Positions 23,338 to 40,366 of a stretch of 64,000 bases of DNA are shown here, piece by piece. Positions within the stretch are counted from its first letter, which is position 1. Each line of letters starts with the position of its first letter. Origin of the DNA: Tubulanus polymorphus (Eukaryota; Nemertea; Palaeonemertea; Tubulaniformes; Tubulanidae); NCBI RefSeq assembly GCF_964204645.1, contig NC_134030.1, positions 4,565,855 to 4,629,854 on the forward strand, read 5' to 3'. The notes under the pieces are model-generated. The model saw only the letters and a list, made by a program, of their open reading frames with translations. It ran no database searches and was not told where the DNA came from. Both the position numbers and the translations under genes were made by a program.

Positions 23338-26300
23338 GCTGTTCATATAGATACATGGATATAATAGAGATTTGAATATCAAAAGGATGTTTTGTATATG
23401 CGTCTATAGCTATACTTTAAAAGCAATTGAATATTCTATGGTTATTCGTCGGATGTGTTCCATTTCATTATGGTCTGCGGTTTTTTACGAAATCCTCTTA
23501 TCTCTGGAAAATAGCTGAATTGGTTGAAAGTAAGCCCATGTCTATAAGAAAGGATCGGATGCTGAATTTTTATAGCGCCTTGTAAATAGTAAGGACTATG
23601 GTCAAAGATGCTGCCCAGAAACGGGGGATCACCTGAACAAAAACGTGTTGAGCTGGCATTTGAATGGCACACGAATTCCACACGACGGGCGCAAATAAAA
23701 TCAGTCAATGGAGTCGGATTGTATTCCCATGGAGCTCGTCCATTTTGCTTCATTAAATTAATGAAAATTAAACGACAAAAATATCTCGTCGCTGTGAGAG
23801 ATATTTTCATGAACAGAAAAAAAAATGGTTTTCATATCGATTCGATTCTACAGCCGATATTTAATAGGAGATCTCGTGTGGTGGATTGCGTTGAAATTCA
23901 ATACGCTAGAGGCTTTTCGCTCGGGGAACACCACCGACTTCCGTCTCCGTAACAGGTCGGGATCGGTCGCGAGACCAGGATGTGACAAAAGGTAATTCGG
24001 CTGAAAGAGGAAACTCAACTATTCAATTTTTGATCGGGTGGCAATTGATATCGTAGACGAGGTGTCTTAGAATTAAAAGCCGAGATCGGCGAAATCCGGA
24101 ACATTTTCTGCGGAGCGAACCTGTCATTTAAATAGTAACGTAATTCTCACACCACGATATGATATCCCTCAGTTTGATATCAAATAACATTGCATGGAAA
24201 GCGTCGACGAAAACCGGAGGTTACGGCTATATTTGATGTTTTCCGAAAAAAAATGCAGCTTTTCAAGGCAACCTCCGTTTAAAATGACGATCGCCTTTAT
24301 GCACTTGACATTATTCAACTTCTGCAACGACTTGGATTAGAATCGAACGCTGACGACGTATGATTAAGTGAATTACAGAATGAATTTCTTCGAATTCTAG
24401 ACTGTAAATATTGAGACAAGTAAAGCATTCGAAAATGTTTATTTTCTTCATCAATTCGACGTAAAATATACAGAATTAGAATAATATGTTGTTGCGATCG
24501 CCTATAATACACAAAAGATCGCCACGACGGCCTATCCACGTTGACACATCTAGTCTGGCTAATTAAATAATGAAATTTTTCTCACATGACTAGTCGTGCT
24601 TGTTAACCCTTGATTATATACGCAAGTCGAATTACCAATTAGCGTTATTTTCAGCCGCGGGAATCTGCGAATCTGCTCCATTAGTACCGCCGACAACTGG
24701 GATCTACTTCCGAATCTAGATCGGTCGGATATGACGTCGTCTCCCGACTGCGTGACGTCATACAATGAAGCCGACGGACGTCACCTACAGACGACTTGAT
24801 TTGTGTAATAGATCAGACGTGATTATTCAATGAAATGGTGCTTATAGAACATTTAATTAACGTTTTATAATATCGTAATCGCGTGCCAGGGCCACGTTTG
24901 CTATGCATCTTCGAAAATCGGATAGTAGGCCGTTGCGTACTATCGTTAATATTTAGGATTGTAGACCATCTATCAGGCACCGTTTTATAGAATCTGATAG
25001 CAACCATAAAGCTTAAGTGTTTTTCGTCAAAAAGTAAAGGCCATTTCTGCGACACCAGTTTGCACTATTCGTGATACTTGGTAATCATTAGCTAAAGGCT
25101 GAGTTTCAGTCTACTTACATCACGATTAGCTACTAATAACTACCTTCTCGTCAACTACTACAAATCACAATTAGCTTTCGTGAAATAGACACGCGATTTA
25201 TTACAGGGGCAATGTTAATTTAGCCGACATCGTTCAATGTTTCAGTTATGTTTAAAGAAGGAAACAGTGTGATGTATAATGGAATTATATCAATCGATAG
25301 TTTTCGGATTTACTTTGCCGAGCATAGATTCCTTACAGTTCATTCATTTTAATTTGTCTCCGAGGTCCCCGGGGTCTAAACACGTGACTCAATCGATCAT
25401 TCAGCAAGCGACAAGTCGAAACATGCTTAGAGTTCGTAGACTCCTATATTCATTTTTAAAATCGAGATTTTTTACCGCTTTTATCCGGATTAGCCGTACG
25501 TCTAGAATAAGAAATCTGCTGCGTTGAAAATTTGCACGCATTTCCTTGAGGGTATATATTCCAATTTAGAAGTGAAAGGGACTCAATAAAACGTCATCAA
25601 AACGTCATCCAAGTTGCCACAAAATACACTACAACATCTACTTCGTCCCGTCTTGTCAATTCTGAAATTAGAATGGACGAATCGAAAAGATGACTCGCAA
25701 CGAATAACATCATCCACAAAGATCGACGTAGAAAAATTTGGATCGATGAGAATTGACCTAGGCATTTATAATGAAGGCTGACGAGCTTTCCTGCGAATAA
25801 ACTGAATGCAAGAATGTCCCGTGTTCCCTTTTTTTCCAGTAATGGGATATGGAGTTAAAGCACTCCGGACAAAAGTGAAGGGAAACATTACGATGTCGTT
25901 CCTTTTGTTGATTTAGATGGTAAGCAGATATTCTTGATGAACACGGCTGCGATTGATCTATCGCGGTGAAATGTCGCGCTAAATTCTACAGGAAGAGCTC
26001 CCTTGCATAGAGGTCCTTTTGAAGAAACACAAAATGTTCCACTATTGCGCAGTACCGGCCTCAAACACCGGTAGATCAAAGCAGAACCCGAACAAGTGCA
26101 GAGAGAGAGAGAGTAGTACACGTATGCATACTGAAAATGACATCTTAAGTTGAACTCGGAACTCGGAAATTTTCGATCTCCTATTTTTATTTTCGAATGC
26201 GAAATTTTAAACGAATCACGAAGCTTATATCGGGAATCCAGCATAATAATCGCAATAACATGCGGAAAATGTTCAATATGAAGACCGTTTTAGAATTGAT

Positions 26301-29300
26301 TTTCTTGATCTAGTTACATTCAGAGATATCTTAATTAGTTGATATATACCTAGTTTCGGTTTTGATGAAACGCGTTTCGTCTTCTTTCATCGATTATTAT
26401 CAAATGCTTTCCTTCAGACGCGACGCAATACCACAATCCTCTCCTCGAAGAATGCGGATATCGTCGCATTTTTCGTCTACTAGTGTAAGTTTAATAATAG
26501 AACTTCGTAAGAAAGATCAATGAACCCGCTGGGAATAATTCGATATGAAACCAAATTCACCACACAAGACAATTCTACTCATATCCGCCGCTAGTGTAAA
26601 AAGATTTTCCATCGATTAAATGCTGCAAAAACTAACGCGCAGCAGGTTCTTACAAATAATTTCCTATCCGTAGAATTTGAACTGAAGAATGTGGACGGGC
26701 AATAGTGTGTTTGTGGTAGAAAAAAAACAGATACGCTGGTCTAAGTTCTCTGAAAATCTTAAAAAGTGATTACATGTGATGGACAAAGTAGTTTCATCGA
26801 AGAATTTTGTAACGTTCGCGACTCACGATACTACCGATTAAGAGAGCACCGATTTGATATGAGAAGTATCGGTCTGTCCATGTAGAAAGCAAACTGTAGC
26901 AGTGCGGGGATGCGTGGCTATTGTGGCCATCAATGATAAAAAGATTAGTTGAGTCCGAATGAGGCAGTCATTTGCTGATTCCTTCCCTTTCATTTTTGTC
27001 AGTCATAGCGAAGCTTTATAGATCGACAGTGCAGAACCTCGGCAAATATTGAACAAAATCTCTGGCGGAAAATGATACCAATGCAATTGTTACTGCGCGA
27101 GAACAACAGGATTGGCACTAGGTATATGCAGCAAAAACATAACGTCTTCAAATTAACAGGTGTATCTACCAAAGAAAGTAGCTTATATGATAATATAGCT
27201 TTAATGATAAATAATAAATATATATTTATGTCGTGAGTAGCTGTTCTGAAACCGTGTTGCTGTTGCTCTCAGTAAATACGTACCAATTGACAAGATTTAT
27301 GCCCAGATTTCAAAGGGTAGATTGACTGTTCTTTCCATTTGTTGTTATGCGTTGAGATGACACCAAATTCGTATCGGTACTTATCTTTTATTTTGTGCCT
27401 AGAGAGAAGCTTTTTAAATATATACACGCGTCATTAAGGCTTTTGTAACTGATACTAAAAATTCAATCTACTAATTGATCCCTAAGGGCATTGATCGTCG
27501 CATTAACCGAATGGAATAATATTTCTGTTTTGAAGCTTTAATTGTTGATTTATCATTTCACGCCTTCCGGCGTCAATCGCGGGCGTGGCCTGTCTGGTAA
27601 AAGCTTCGAGTGAATAAGATGATAATATCGAAATCATCGTTTCCCCTGGGTCAAGCTTTGAACCCATGAGATGTTCGATCAGTAGATATTAAAGCGAAAT
27701 GCATGCACACGAAGAGGTGGGAAGCTGGCACGATGCCTGATTGAGGTGAGTAGGCGCGAAATGTAATAAGAGAGAGCGTTAAGACAAAATGGCTGAATTT
27801 CTAGGTACGCAGTCAGTGTAGTCCTACGCTAATAAACCAATTTCTATCATATTACTCGATGACATACCGAGTCGTGTTTTGAGGAGCTGGCTGAATTCCA
27901 TAGAAAATTAAGAATAAAAAAGACTATTTGGGATAGGGCACATTAACACGATTCAAATGATTTTATGAATCTTAGTTTCCCATTCGCTGAAGAACGCAAT
28001 TTCCGACGTTTGAATAAATACGTTTGATAATATTTTGCATTGAAGAATAGAGAGGGATAAAATTCAAAGATAAAATTGATGTCAAGTATCGAGGTCTAGC
28101 ATATTCATATGAATTCGTATTTCCGCCATGTTTTGAACTGTTATACTGTTCCCATATGGATTATAAACTCACGCTTGGTGAGAACTACACGTTAACATGT
28201 GTTACTTAATTAAAGCGTAAAGCATCTTTGCAGCTATCGATGTCTGATCCGTCTCTGTGTGATGTCGCGACGTCGAAACACTCTTTGAAGACTCTTTGAA
28301 CTTAGATATATATATATGAAACTTGATTCACACGTCGTGCTTTGCTATGTATTTATATAACTAAAAATGTCACCAGATTTTCACCTTGCGTCTTACTTGC
28401 GAACACGTTGAAATGATGAAATAAAACCCGAGAGAACTTGTCAAACACGTGCAACGCGCAAGTTTTTTCTCGGTTTTGAACATTATCAAATACCGTTTGT
28501 GGCGCCAGTGACACAATAGCACCGGTGTTTGTTTCCTGAAAACTTAACGAAAATACTTTTAAAAAATTCATCAAATTTCTTTAACTTTCGGAGCAACAGG
28601 ACTAATATCTCAAGAGGATGAACTTACGGTGGTTCTAATTAAATAATTCAATTACAGCGAAGGTTTCCTGGTGGGAATCCAGAAACAACAGTGTTCTGTT
28701 CTAATGCACTAACCAACACAAGTTTACAGTTTTGACAAATTAATGAGAAAATATATTTGAGCGGTCGCTTTTTTTCAACAGTTGATGCTAATGTATAATA
28801 CTTTGTCTACGTGGCAAGCTTTTTCCCGAACATTCATCGGAAAATGATTTCTACTTTTATTAAAATCAATGCTAAACTTATAGCATAACCATAACTCAAT
28901 ACATTCAGCAGGAATGATGTCATCTTATGCTGCAAGTTTCGTCAATAACTGTTATATGCATCAATATTCATCCCAATCTTTGATTTTTCATCGGGTGAAT
29001 TGGCTTGTAATTTAGCGAATGTTATTGTCTATAAAAAAGGTTTGTACCTATTCAATGGAAAAGCATAAAGATACAATAAGGTTGATTTTTAATAAAACTC
29101 TATGTACGTGATGTTGTAGTTATGTCGTAAATTGCCTCCGGTTTGTTATAGAAAGAGACACCGTATTTTCTACCTGACCAGATACCGCTTTACGAATCAT
29201 GTGACCTAGACAGAAAAAACGCCGTACTTTCATTATGGACCAATGATGCGCAATTTTCTACTCGCCTGCGAATCGGATCGGTTTATGCCTCTGTGCTGGT

Positions 29301-31258
29301 AACATAACCGATGGTTTTCGTTCCTTTTACAGTTTACGCTTGGAAAGGAACATGATGTAAAGAAGTATTCGACTATTGGAAAAATGTAAAAGCACAGACG
29401 AAGCCTTATTAAAAATTGCGTCGCTTTGTTGTGAAGGTGATTCATAGTTAAGATTTATCCGTTTATTTTTGTTGCTACATTAGACTGCGATGGACGGCAT
29501 AAACTGCCATTCAATCGCTTCATCATTTTTCGAAATAAGGTGTATACCATTAAGAGTTCATTACATCACCATTCGTTCTAATTTCATTCAATACATTTCT
29601 CTTTGTGTACATTTTTCTCCTTATTTCCATCGTTATTACTTTGCTATTACTTATCATTTTGTAATCTTAACCATGAATAGTATAACATGTAATCAAAATG
29701 TCATAAGTTCATATACAATAATGTCCTTCAGATAACTGTGCTATACGTAAATATGATACGTGGCAGTAAGAGGAATTCTGCATGTCGCGTCTTATTACAA
29801 GTTTTAACATCATCAACTTGATTGTTACACCCGGCGTTTCGTAGATGGAATTTTAAAAAAAACTTTGAAAGTCAAATTATCAACGAAGTGCAACTTGGAG
29901 CTGGAATCCTGCTCATGTTATTCTTATTCTGCCAGTATGGTAATTAGCTGTCACTTTTCGTGATGTCGAGCTCATTTCATCTTCCACATGAATCGTAGCA
30001 AACCTTATATTATTAATCATTTAATGTTCTAATCTGGACAATGTTTAGATTCGTATTGGAATTGTTGCTATCGCATCGAAAAACAACAATACTCGCAACG
30101 CAATAGAAATGATTACTGGCGTTCAGTAATGTAAGGATTTGCAATACCGCAGAACCAAGTTGCAATCTTCGGCGAACTTCAACGAGATCAGGAAGTCTTA
30201 ACAAAGTGAAAGAGCTTCATTACAAGTTCAAACGCCATGGTAAAAATGAGATTTAAGTTTTAACGGTGAATTTCCAGGTCATCAAGTAATACATGTACAA
30301 GAGTTGAAGGCGTCTGTCACGATCGTCTTATGTCTCATGGGTAGACAGTTTGTCCATTTGAAGATTATATACTTCCAGACCGTCATTTACCGTTCACCCC
30401 CCCCCCCTCAGAAAAAAGAACAAACTCCAGTACCATGATGTCACTGAATGTATCCTAATTTATATTCTTATTTATATACCACCATTTATAAAAAAAAGAA
30501 ATAATTTCATTTCGATGTGTCTTACAAAATGAACCTTAGTTTCATAAAGTAGGTATCTAAACTATGAAGGTTACAGACTATAGTGATGGTAATTTCATCT
30601 ACGGCTAGGGGAGAGCTGGCAGACTGAAGAAGCACGAATAAACACGTGTCGTACCTGTGACGACGGTTCGTAAAAGTGTTAAGTTGATATTACACGTCAC
30701 GAAGCCGGTTCTCGTGGGACATGATTTAATCTGCATGTACACGGCGTCAATCTCGCACCAGTGCGTTATAACCTAATTTGCGCGTGCGATAAAATATCGG
30801 TTATCCATGGTTTCGATCGTTCTCCGGAACGTGTACAAACCGAGTGCTAAATTGGCTTATCGTCGATGACATCCCGCTGAATTGACCATCACTTTTAGAA
30901 GGCGGTTTCATTTTCTAATGATCTATTGCAGTCAGCATCCCGAGAAAGGTCGAAGAGCAAAAGCATCACTCATGTTGTATATACGGCTTTGAAATGTTAG
31001 TAAGGCTTTTAAAAGGGAACAGTGTTTGACTATGAAATAGAAGAATTACTCGATTAGCATCACATTTACTTATCCTGGAACTCCTTAAATGTAAATATTT
31101 GCTGATGATGATAATGGCAGATCGGTTGTTTGGAACGACTTTGTGGTGGAAACAAGTCAAAATCCAAAACGTTGTGGTTTCATTTTAATAAACTTTATCC
31201 CGTAAAATTCTATTGTGGGACGACTTTTTCATTAATACACAGTTGAACAATGTTTGCT
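23338..31258. other. Non-coding stretch
   Basis: No supported gene. Two frames of 114 and 122 codons overlap on opposite strands near 23442-23952, and another of 118 codons lies near 25888-26244. None has a domain or splice-like borders that would make an exon model. A CRE-like cluster lies at 24732-24783, short GA and TA tracts at 26101-26113 and about 28308, and a poly-C run near 30400. Confidence 0.55.
24732..24783. promoter_or_regulatory. Cluster of three CRE-like TGACGTCA sites
   Basis: TGACGTC at 24732, the full palindrome TGACGTCA at 24753-24760 and GACGTCA at 24777-24783 are spaced 21 and 24 bp apart, about two helical turns. CREB/ATF factors bind this core. The cluster is GC-richer than its surroundings and could mark a promoter or enhancer. 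No transcript start or exon is recognisable beside it. Confidence 0.4.
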
Positions 31259-31262
31259 TTAA

Positions 31263-31538
31263 CCCTTTCAGTGCGTCAACACCGCAGTGCGGTGTATGAA
31301 TCGGTGATGGATTTTGCTAGTACACTGCGGTGTATTGATGTAATTAGTTTTTATCTCTATTGAAAGATGGCAGCACCTGTCAAACATAGTGAAATATTAG
31401 TAACTAACGATACACCGCGCCGTGGTGTAGACGCACTATTGTGGTATTCCCGTTATTGAACACACTAGGGTGGAATTTTTCAAAATTTTCAAATCATCTC
31501 CAGCACTATAGGGTATTGATTAGTCAGCACTGAAAGGG
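31263..31538. mobile_element. piggyBac-type MITE
   Basis: A 276-bp unit with 12-bp perfect terminal inverted repeats, CCCTTTCAGTGC (31263-31274) and GCACTGAAAGGG (31527-31538), flanked on both sides by TTAA (31259-31262 and 31539-31542). TTAA duplication plus CCCTTT-like ends is the signature of the piggyBac superfamily. Subterminal motifs around ACACCGCAGTGCGGTGT recur in both orientations and may be transposase-binding sites. There is no coding capacity, so it would be mobilised in trans. Confidence 0.85.
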
Positions 31539-32256
31539 TTAAACATAGCTACGAGCGTTTTCAGTGCGGGGAGGTCTTAAAATGACGGTATCTATTCGAT
31601 ACCGGGACTAGAGGTCAATACCGCAACGTGCGCAAACAGCGGAAGAGTGGTCAATCGATTATTACGGTTTCGTCATTCGATAAAGATGAAAATATCTTTG
31701 TATAAATCACTAGTCGGTCTGTCGGCCTGTGACGTCAGTTAGCGCGGCGTAACGAGCCTGTTAAACCTCGCAGTAAAACGGTTCATTATGAAGATTGTGA
31801 GAGTTGCCGACTCACCCACTTATGCTCGGTTGATTTAAGCGCATACTTTATTAGCACTAGAACGATGTTATAATCATCCACTTAGCTCGACTCTCCGCGT
31901 GAAATATAGCTAACCGTTAGAGGAAAGGAGTGTTCCCGAAGAGCTCGATGTGTTTTTCCATACAAACATGGAAAAACCAAATAAGCCCGTTAGATTCCTC
32001 TTGAAACTATGGGTTCAGTTGTAAACTAGATTCTTTACGCCGTCACAAATCTTTGCAACATTTAATAATTGCGGAATTTCCTGTATTTGAATATTCAAAA
32101 CGCATGTGGGTTATCCCCTACTGTGATTGGCCCTTCCACAATGACGTCACCAATTGCAGTCTCTGGCGCTTCGATGTGCTGCTGAATTAAATACTTCTTA
32201 CTACTAAAAACTGTAGAACTGTAACTGTAGATTATTGAGTTACAGTGTAATTAATT

Positions 32257-32315
32257 ACCACTCAGTGGGAATCGAACCCGGCCCTCGTCAACATTAGACA
32301 GGCGTGCATACCTTT
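32257..32315 (-). mobile_element. tRNA-derived SINE fragment
   Basis: Read on the minus strand it has an anticodon-arm-like GCACGCCTGTCTAATG followed by the B box GGGTTCGATTCCC. The acceptor stem and a proper A box are missing, so it is a SINE remnant, not a tRNA gene. Confidence 0.45.
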
Positions 32316-33822
32316 GGAAATAGTCCACTTGAAAACTGTGTTGTCGTATTTGCGTAATACTGTTATTTGCATATCGCTTCATTCCTTTTCCTTTTTTTTT
32401 TACCTTGAGTTACAACGGTTAACCGTTCACGCGATACAGAAAACAGCTCCTCGGATTGACGTGTCAGCCAATTTATGCCCAGACTCGTTTGTCTTCGATT
32501 TGATGCCTATATACACTCGAACACCGAGATAAGTATACGTTAATTCGCTTCGTACCGGAATGATGGCGAAATTGTCGTCATCATAAAGTTGCAAAATGAA
32601 CATCTTACCCGAGAGATTGAAACCTTATTTTCCGCTCGGTGAAGCGTGCATCGCTCACGTTCGAGTCGATTGTGAAATCATGTATTATTCAATACGTGTG
32701 ACTAGCAATGATTACCTTATACAATTTTACGTTTTCCCTTGTGTTCTATTTTACTATGGCGCACAAGCGCTCTCGGAATAACATCTCTCAAAAAACATCG
32801 TCACTCTCGATTCTGGATCTTCTCGTCGTGAACTATGGCCTTTACCTTCGCCTATCTTTCTGTCGACAGAGTCAATCATCGGTGTTTTATTTACAGATCC
32901 CCGGTTCGTCGTGAGATTTCAAATACGAATTTGTTTGCTTCTTCGTTTAATTTCATTACGAGAGTGGAATCGAGACGTGTTTTTACGAGGCAACTGCGAC
33001 ACGGTGAGTTATAGCTGACTAATTCCGCGAACATTGCCACCCGTGGAATCGTAAACTCGTTTAATTCGTGCTGTTGAGTTGAACTGATAACCAGTTCGGC
33101 GAAAATGCCAAAGTAATAAACCAAAAATATGTCGCTTTGAACTTTATAGTTCGCGATTTAGGGTCCGCATGCATGTCGAGATACCGAGCATTATCCCCGT
33201 AACCCCCCACACCCACACCCACACCTAGAACTAATCTGATATCCAAACAACTTGACGCGATGGTTTTTCCGGTGGAGAAGCAGAATAACACTTTGGTAGA
33301 CGCCCAAAACACCTCTTCTCAAACAAATGTGTAGATTTACGAATCAGCGCTCGACCCTCAGCCGGTGTTTGAAAGGCTCGAATATTCTTCAGCCTCAAAT
33401 TGGAAACCGACGAGCGAAAACAATCTTCTGTTACGCATTCGGGGGATACGGTGTTAAGAAAGTTGATTTTACGATATTTTACGACACCATTGAACTTTCA
33501 TTTGAGCTGTGGATAGAATGCTGCAATTCGAATAGTCAGAGGAGGCCATATGTTCGTATAATGCGTTTCTAGTATTGGAGACGACGCAAAGTCGAAATAA
33601 TCAACAGTAAATTAATAACCATTTGGGGAAATGTGTTATCATTTATCAACAGGGATCATGTGATTAACGACTCGCAAGTCGACGCTTAAAATCCGACGAG
33701 GCGTCCATAGAAAACTACTTTATAATAATAAGTTCTTCACTTAAATCATATTTCTTCGTATATGTGATTATTTCAACGGATGGTGCTCTAATGAACTCAC
33801 ACAAGGTCATTCTCGTGAAACC

Positions 33823-33851
33823 AGTGTGTTTGTGTGTGTGTGTGTTTGTGT
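33823..33851. repeat. (GT)n microsatellite
   Basis: Short GT/TG tract with two T interruptions. Simple sequence repeat. Confidence 0.8.
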
Positions 33852-36513
33852 TTTGAGGTCAGGGATTCACACCATATCGATATTCGATTTATCAACGCGA
33901 GTCGATGAACGAACCTAATTATGAAATTTACATTTACTGAAAAATATCAAAACTAACTTCTTTCCATCGAAAAATCGAGCCATAACTAAATTGTTTTTAT
34001 CAATGTCACTTTTTACCAAAAAAGCATCTGCATTTCCTTACTGAATCTGTCATCTCAATGAGACTTCGGAGTAATGTACACGTTGATGGATTGAACGCGA
34101 CGTAGTACAGCTAATGTAATGAATTCTACGACAGCTCTTGTGCTGTAAATACGTTCGGGGTTTATTCGTCCCAGGCCGTCGAGCCATCGGTCATACGAGC
34201 AAACGCTGTCCGAAGCACGGACATGTTGCATTTGTCACAGGTTAATCAGAGAAGTGGCCGCGATAGAAATGATCGGTCATCTTGAATAGAGTCCTAATCA
34301 CCACGTAGATGCAGCGCATTAATACCGCACCGTAATTACCCCCTCTGAGAGTATTTCGTGTGTGTCGCCCTATTTTTGGCTCGCGCATTTCGTGAAGATC
34401 GACGCCCTAATTCGGTTATTAATCACGATATGTTCGTTTATTGCGAATCCTCTTCGAGGCGCGGTCTTTTCCTGGTAACTCTGAAGATATTTTAGTTCTC
34501 CGCCTTTCAACGCGATATAAGTTCAGAACGGTATGAACCTCACGGCTCGAATAAGTAGTTCGAAAAACATTAAATGACCAATTGCATCCGAAAACCATAA
34601 AATCGAAGAGCAATAAAAGCAATGTCGTGGAGGCATTTAGATTGATCTACTGTACAGAACCTGGCAGTGCTGACGATGGGTACCGGTTAACCACGGGAAG
34701 TAGTTTGTTTTTACTTTACATGCGATATACACGCTATTCGTGCTTTTAAACATTCACATACAAACATAGAATGGTCATCACGAACTTTTCGCCGCATCTT
34801 ACCATCTTAACCAGAGCAAACGAAACTAATTTCAGCGTTCTGTATTAGCGCGTAAATAAGATTCTATTCGAGCGAAGCATGCAATGAAGTCGACAAAAAA
34901 CAATTTGCAGACTAAAATGCTGAATTATGTCAACTTAACGCGCATTGAAGAGTGCGTAATAGAATGGACTTCGACACGCAACTTATTCCCAGGGAAAGAA
35001 CAAAGATAATGTTGAACAAAGATTGCAGGGCATTATTTGATACTTTCGAAGACTTTTGAGACTATACCGTTATTTAGTGTCGGTTGATGATAGCGTTATC
35101 GGTGCTCATAAATCTGATCCGATATCTCAAAATACGGAGGCCTAATATTTTTGCGGAGGAAACGATAAACCTTTGATAGATAAACTCGCAATTTTCGATA
35201 TATTATTTCACTTTTTCGGGCGTTTCGAATTTTCGCTGCGATACGTCATCTGGGAAAGGTGAATTGGCTAAAATTCAAAACATCGGGGAAATTAGAATCG
35301 AATATTGAAAATTGCTGGTTATTTCGTATCAGCTGGTTGCAAGATCATGTTTTCAGGAAACGTTTGACCTAAACATGACCTGCCGTAGATTACCGATCGT
35401 TGCCAATTCGAAAGACAAACACAAATCAACGTGAAAACACGACTTACCCAAAATAGAAGACACAATCCCAGGTGATGTTGAACAACGTATCGACGATGCT
35501 ACGCCCGGCGTACCCGTTTATTCATCGACAAGAGAATAAAAACCGAATGAGTGCATCAAGTCACAGCAAACGCTGACCATGCATCAATCAACGGCGTCAA
35601 CGAGTAAATCTTTAGTCGATTTATGTGTTTATTCACCTTGGTTCTGATCCCATTGACCGAACGCGTATATTCGCCGGTCATTATATCGCTTATATAATGA
35701 AGATAAAGGTCATCAACGGCGTTGTTCTCCTCGACTATATGCTGTTTTCTTATCCTAACATGCTTCGTACGGAAAATTGATAAATAGCAAAAAAAGATTT
35801 ACTTGATTATGGCAAAGGGCAAAGATGTTTACGTCCGTTCCTATTTTTGGTCATTAGGCCTGTGTTGATTACTGGAGTGTCCGCCTGAAACATCATATAA
35901 AAAAAAACTTTTTCTTATACTTTTGTTGTGTTTTCATCACAACTTATTTCTTAATTTTAGTTTTCTTCGTTTCTACCATCATTTGAATTCAATTCAACAT
36001 AAATTTCACGACTTCTTAACTTTTTCCTCAAATAACATATATTCAATACTCGAATGATAAGAATTGTATCTTTATTTTGTCCTTCACTTAAAACATCTGT
36101 AATAGAAAAAAGTATCAACATTTCGCCCTGATATTCCTTTCTTGAAAAGATTCGCATTTGAAGTAATCAAAAAATGCCTTAGAAATGTGAACAATACATA
36201 TTACGCGTCGATGAAAATGACTCCCGGTGATAAATAATCTCCGATCTAGCGATGAAAAGAGAAAGTAACTCAATTAAATTTACTGGTCATATGGTCGTTT
36301 CTTTTCATAAAAATATCCATACATATTCGATCAAAGAAGAATGACAAAAGCATTTGAGAAGCATATATGGATATTTCAAGACGGGTTCGGAAAATTGTTT
36401 TATCACGAAAATAATTTAAACGTATACGTTTTCTGTTAGCTCTTTGCGTATAAACAAATTAGAATACCTAAATTAAAAGACGCCGTTTAGCACTCATAGC
36501 CGCAAAAAGCCAA

Positions 36514-39253
<2,740 letters not shown>

Positions 39254-39714
39254 TTCTTGGTGATAAAATGTAACGGTTTTGCTCTAATGAATACGTGTAG
39301 TTTCACATCTTTAAAGTCCTGCATCAGATATAACGCATGGACTACCGGTGTTATCACCGTTATTCCCTCCGCTGTGACAAATGAATGAAATGGGATAAAG
39401 GGATATTTGAATGCAGAGTCAATATCTAATAATATGACCGTATATTGTGAAATCCTGGCCGATGCTTCTGTTCAATTATTCACGTTGCCGACATTGGTAA
39501 TGCACAATTAATTACCCCTAAATTATGGTTGAGCGATGCAAAACAATATATTAAGTCATTTTATAAATCACTGCACTTACCTGTCAGCGCTATGGACGCA
39601 TCATCAGATATAGGTATCCAGGGAAACTAGTTAAAAAACAAATCCCGACGGTCTAAAACCATTCACCGAATAGTTTGATGTCATAATGGAATAAATATTT
39701 ACTTTAGTATTGAT

Positions 39715-39775
39715 AATGCGGCGCAGTTTAGCGGGAATCTTGTGGATTCGAGTCCCGCGCGCCACGAACTAGTAT
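39715..39775 (+). mobile_element. tRNA-like SINE fragment
   Basis: GGCGCAGTTTAGCGGG resembles a pol III A box and GGATTCGAGTCCC a B box, about 17 bp apart, closer than in a real tRNA. It lies between channel genes A and B. Probably the decayed head of a SINE. Confidence 0.4.
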
Positions 39776-40366
39776 TGAACGAACACTTTTAGACTGTCTA
39801 ATGCTAATGTTTGGAACGGCTTTGTATCAGCCTATTTAGACGAACGTTTCACCGATTTAGAACGCTCGATTTTCTTCAGAATCAAGTGCGTAAAGCTTTG
39901 AAGGATTGAAGCATCGCGACCGGACATGGCTATAGGTTACAATGAGTATGATGGGAATTGAACTGTAGAGCTATTCGAATTGACGATAACCCACCATATT
40001 GCGATGTTATTCCTAGGAGAAAATGATACGCACATATACATTGGACATCTTCAAAACTTAAGAAATCATGAGACACAATGCACGGAAACATGGACACGAA
40101 CAATCGGCAATATCTAAATTGTATTTCAATAAACAATCTAATAGAAATCATATACTAAATGACTATACAAATTTCATGCTTTACAGTTTTAGCGATATGT
40201 ATGTGAAATTGTATCAACATTTGTTTCTAACTAACAGTTACGACTTGAAACGATCAGTTATTATGCTATTATTAACAAGGAGGAGGTGATTGAGATATTT
40301 ATGCCTTCCACATTCAATGTGCGCGCTATATGCCGAACGTATTTGATATCCACGCAGAATAGTCTC

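Larger units (their letters stand above)
31543..36513. other. Non-coding stretch upstream of the channel block's 3' end
   Basis: No supported gene. It holds a tRNA-like SINE fragment (32257-32315), a GT microsatellite (33823-33851) and a GC-balanced block around 34160-34400 with several TAAT-type sites. The 3' UTR of the first channel gene must lie at the right edge. A minus-strand AATAAA (36071-36076) could be its polyadenylation signal. Confidence 0.5.

Noticed and set aside
23442-23952. Antiparallel open frames of 122 and 114 codons downstream of the Penelope-like element
   Set aside because: They lie outside the target-site duplication, show no RT or other domain, and are mutually overlapping.
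25888-26244. 118-codon minus-strand frame
   Set aside because: No family resemblance, and it crosses a GA microsatellite. Most likely chance.
39715-39775. tRNA gene between channels A and B
   Set aside because: The A and B boxes are too close and no cloverleaf forms.
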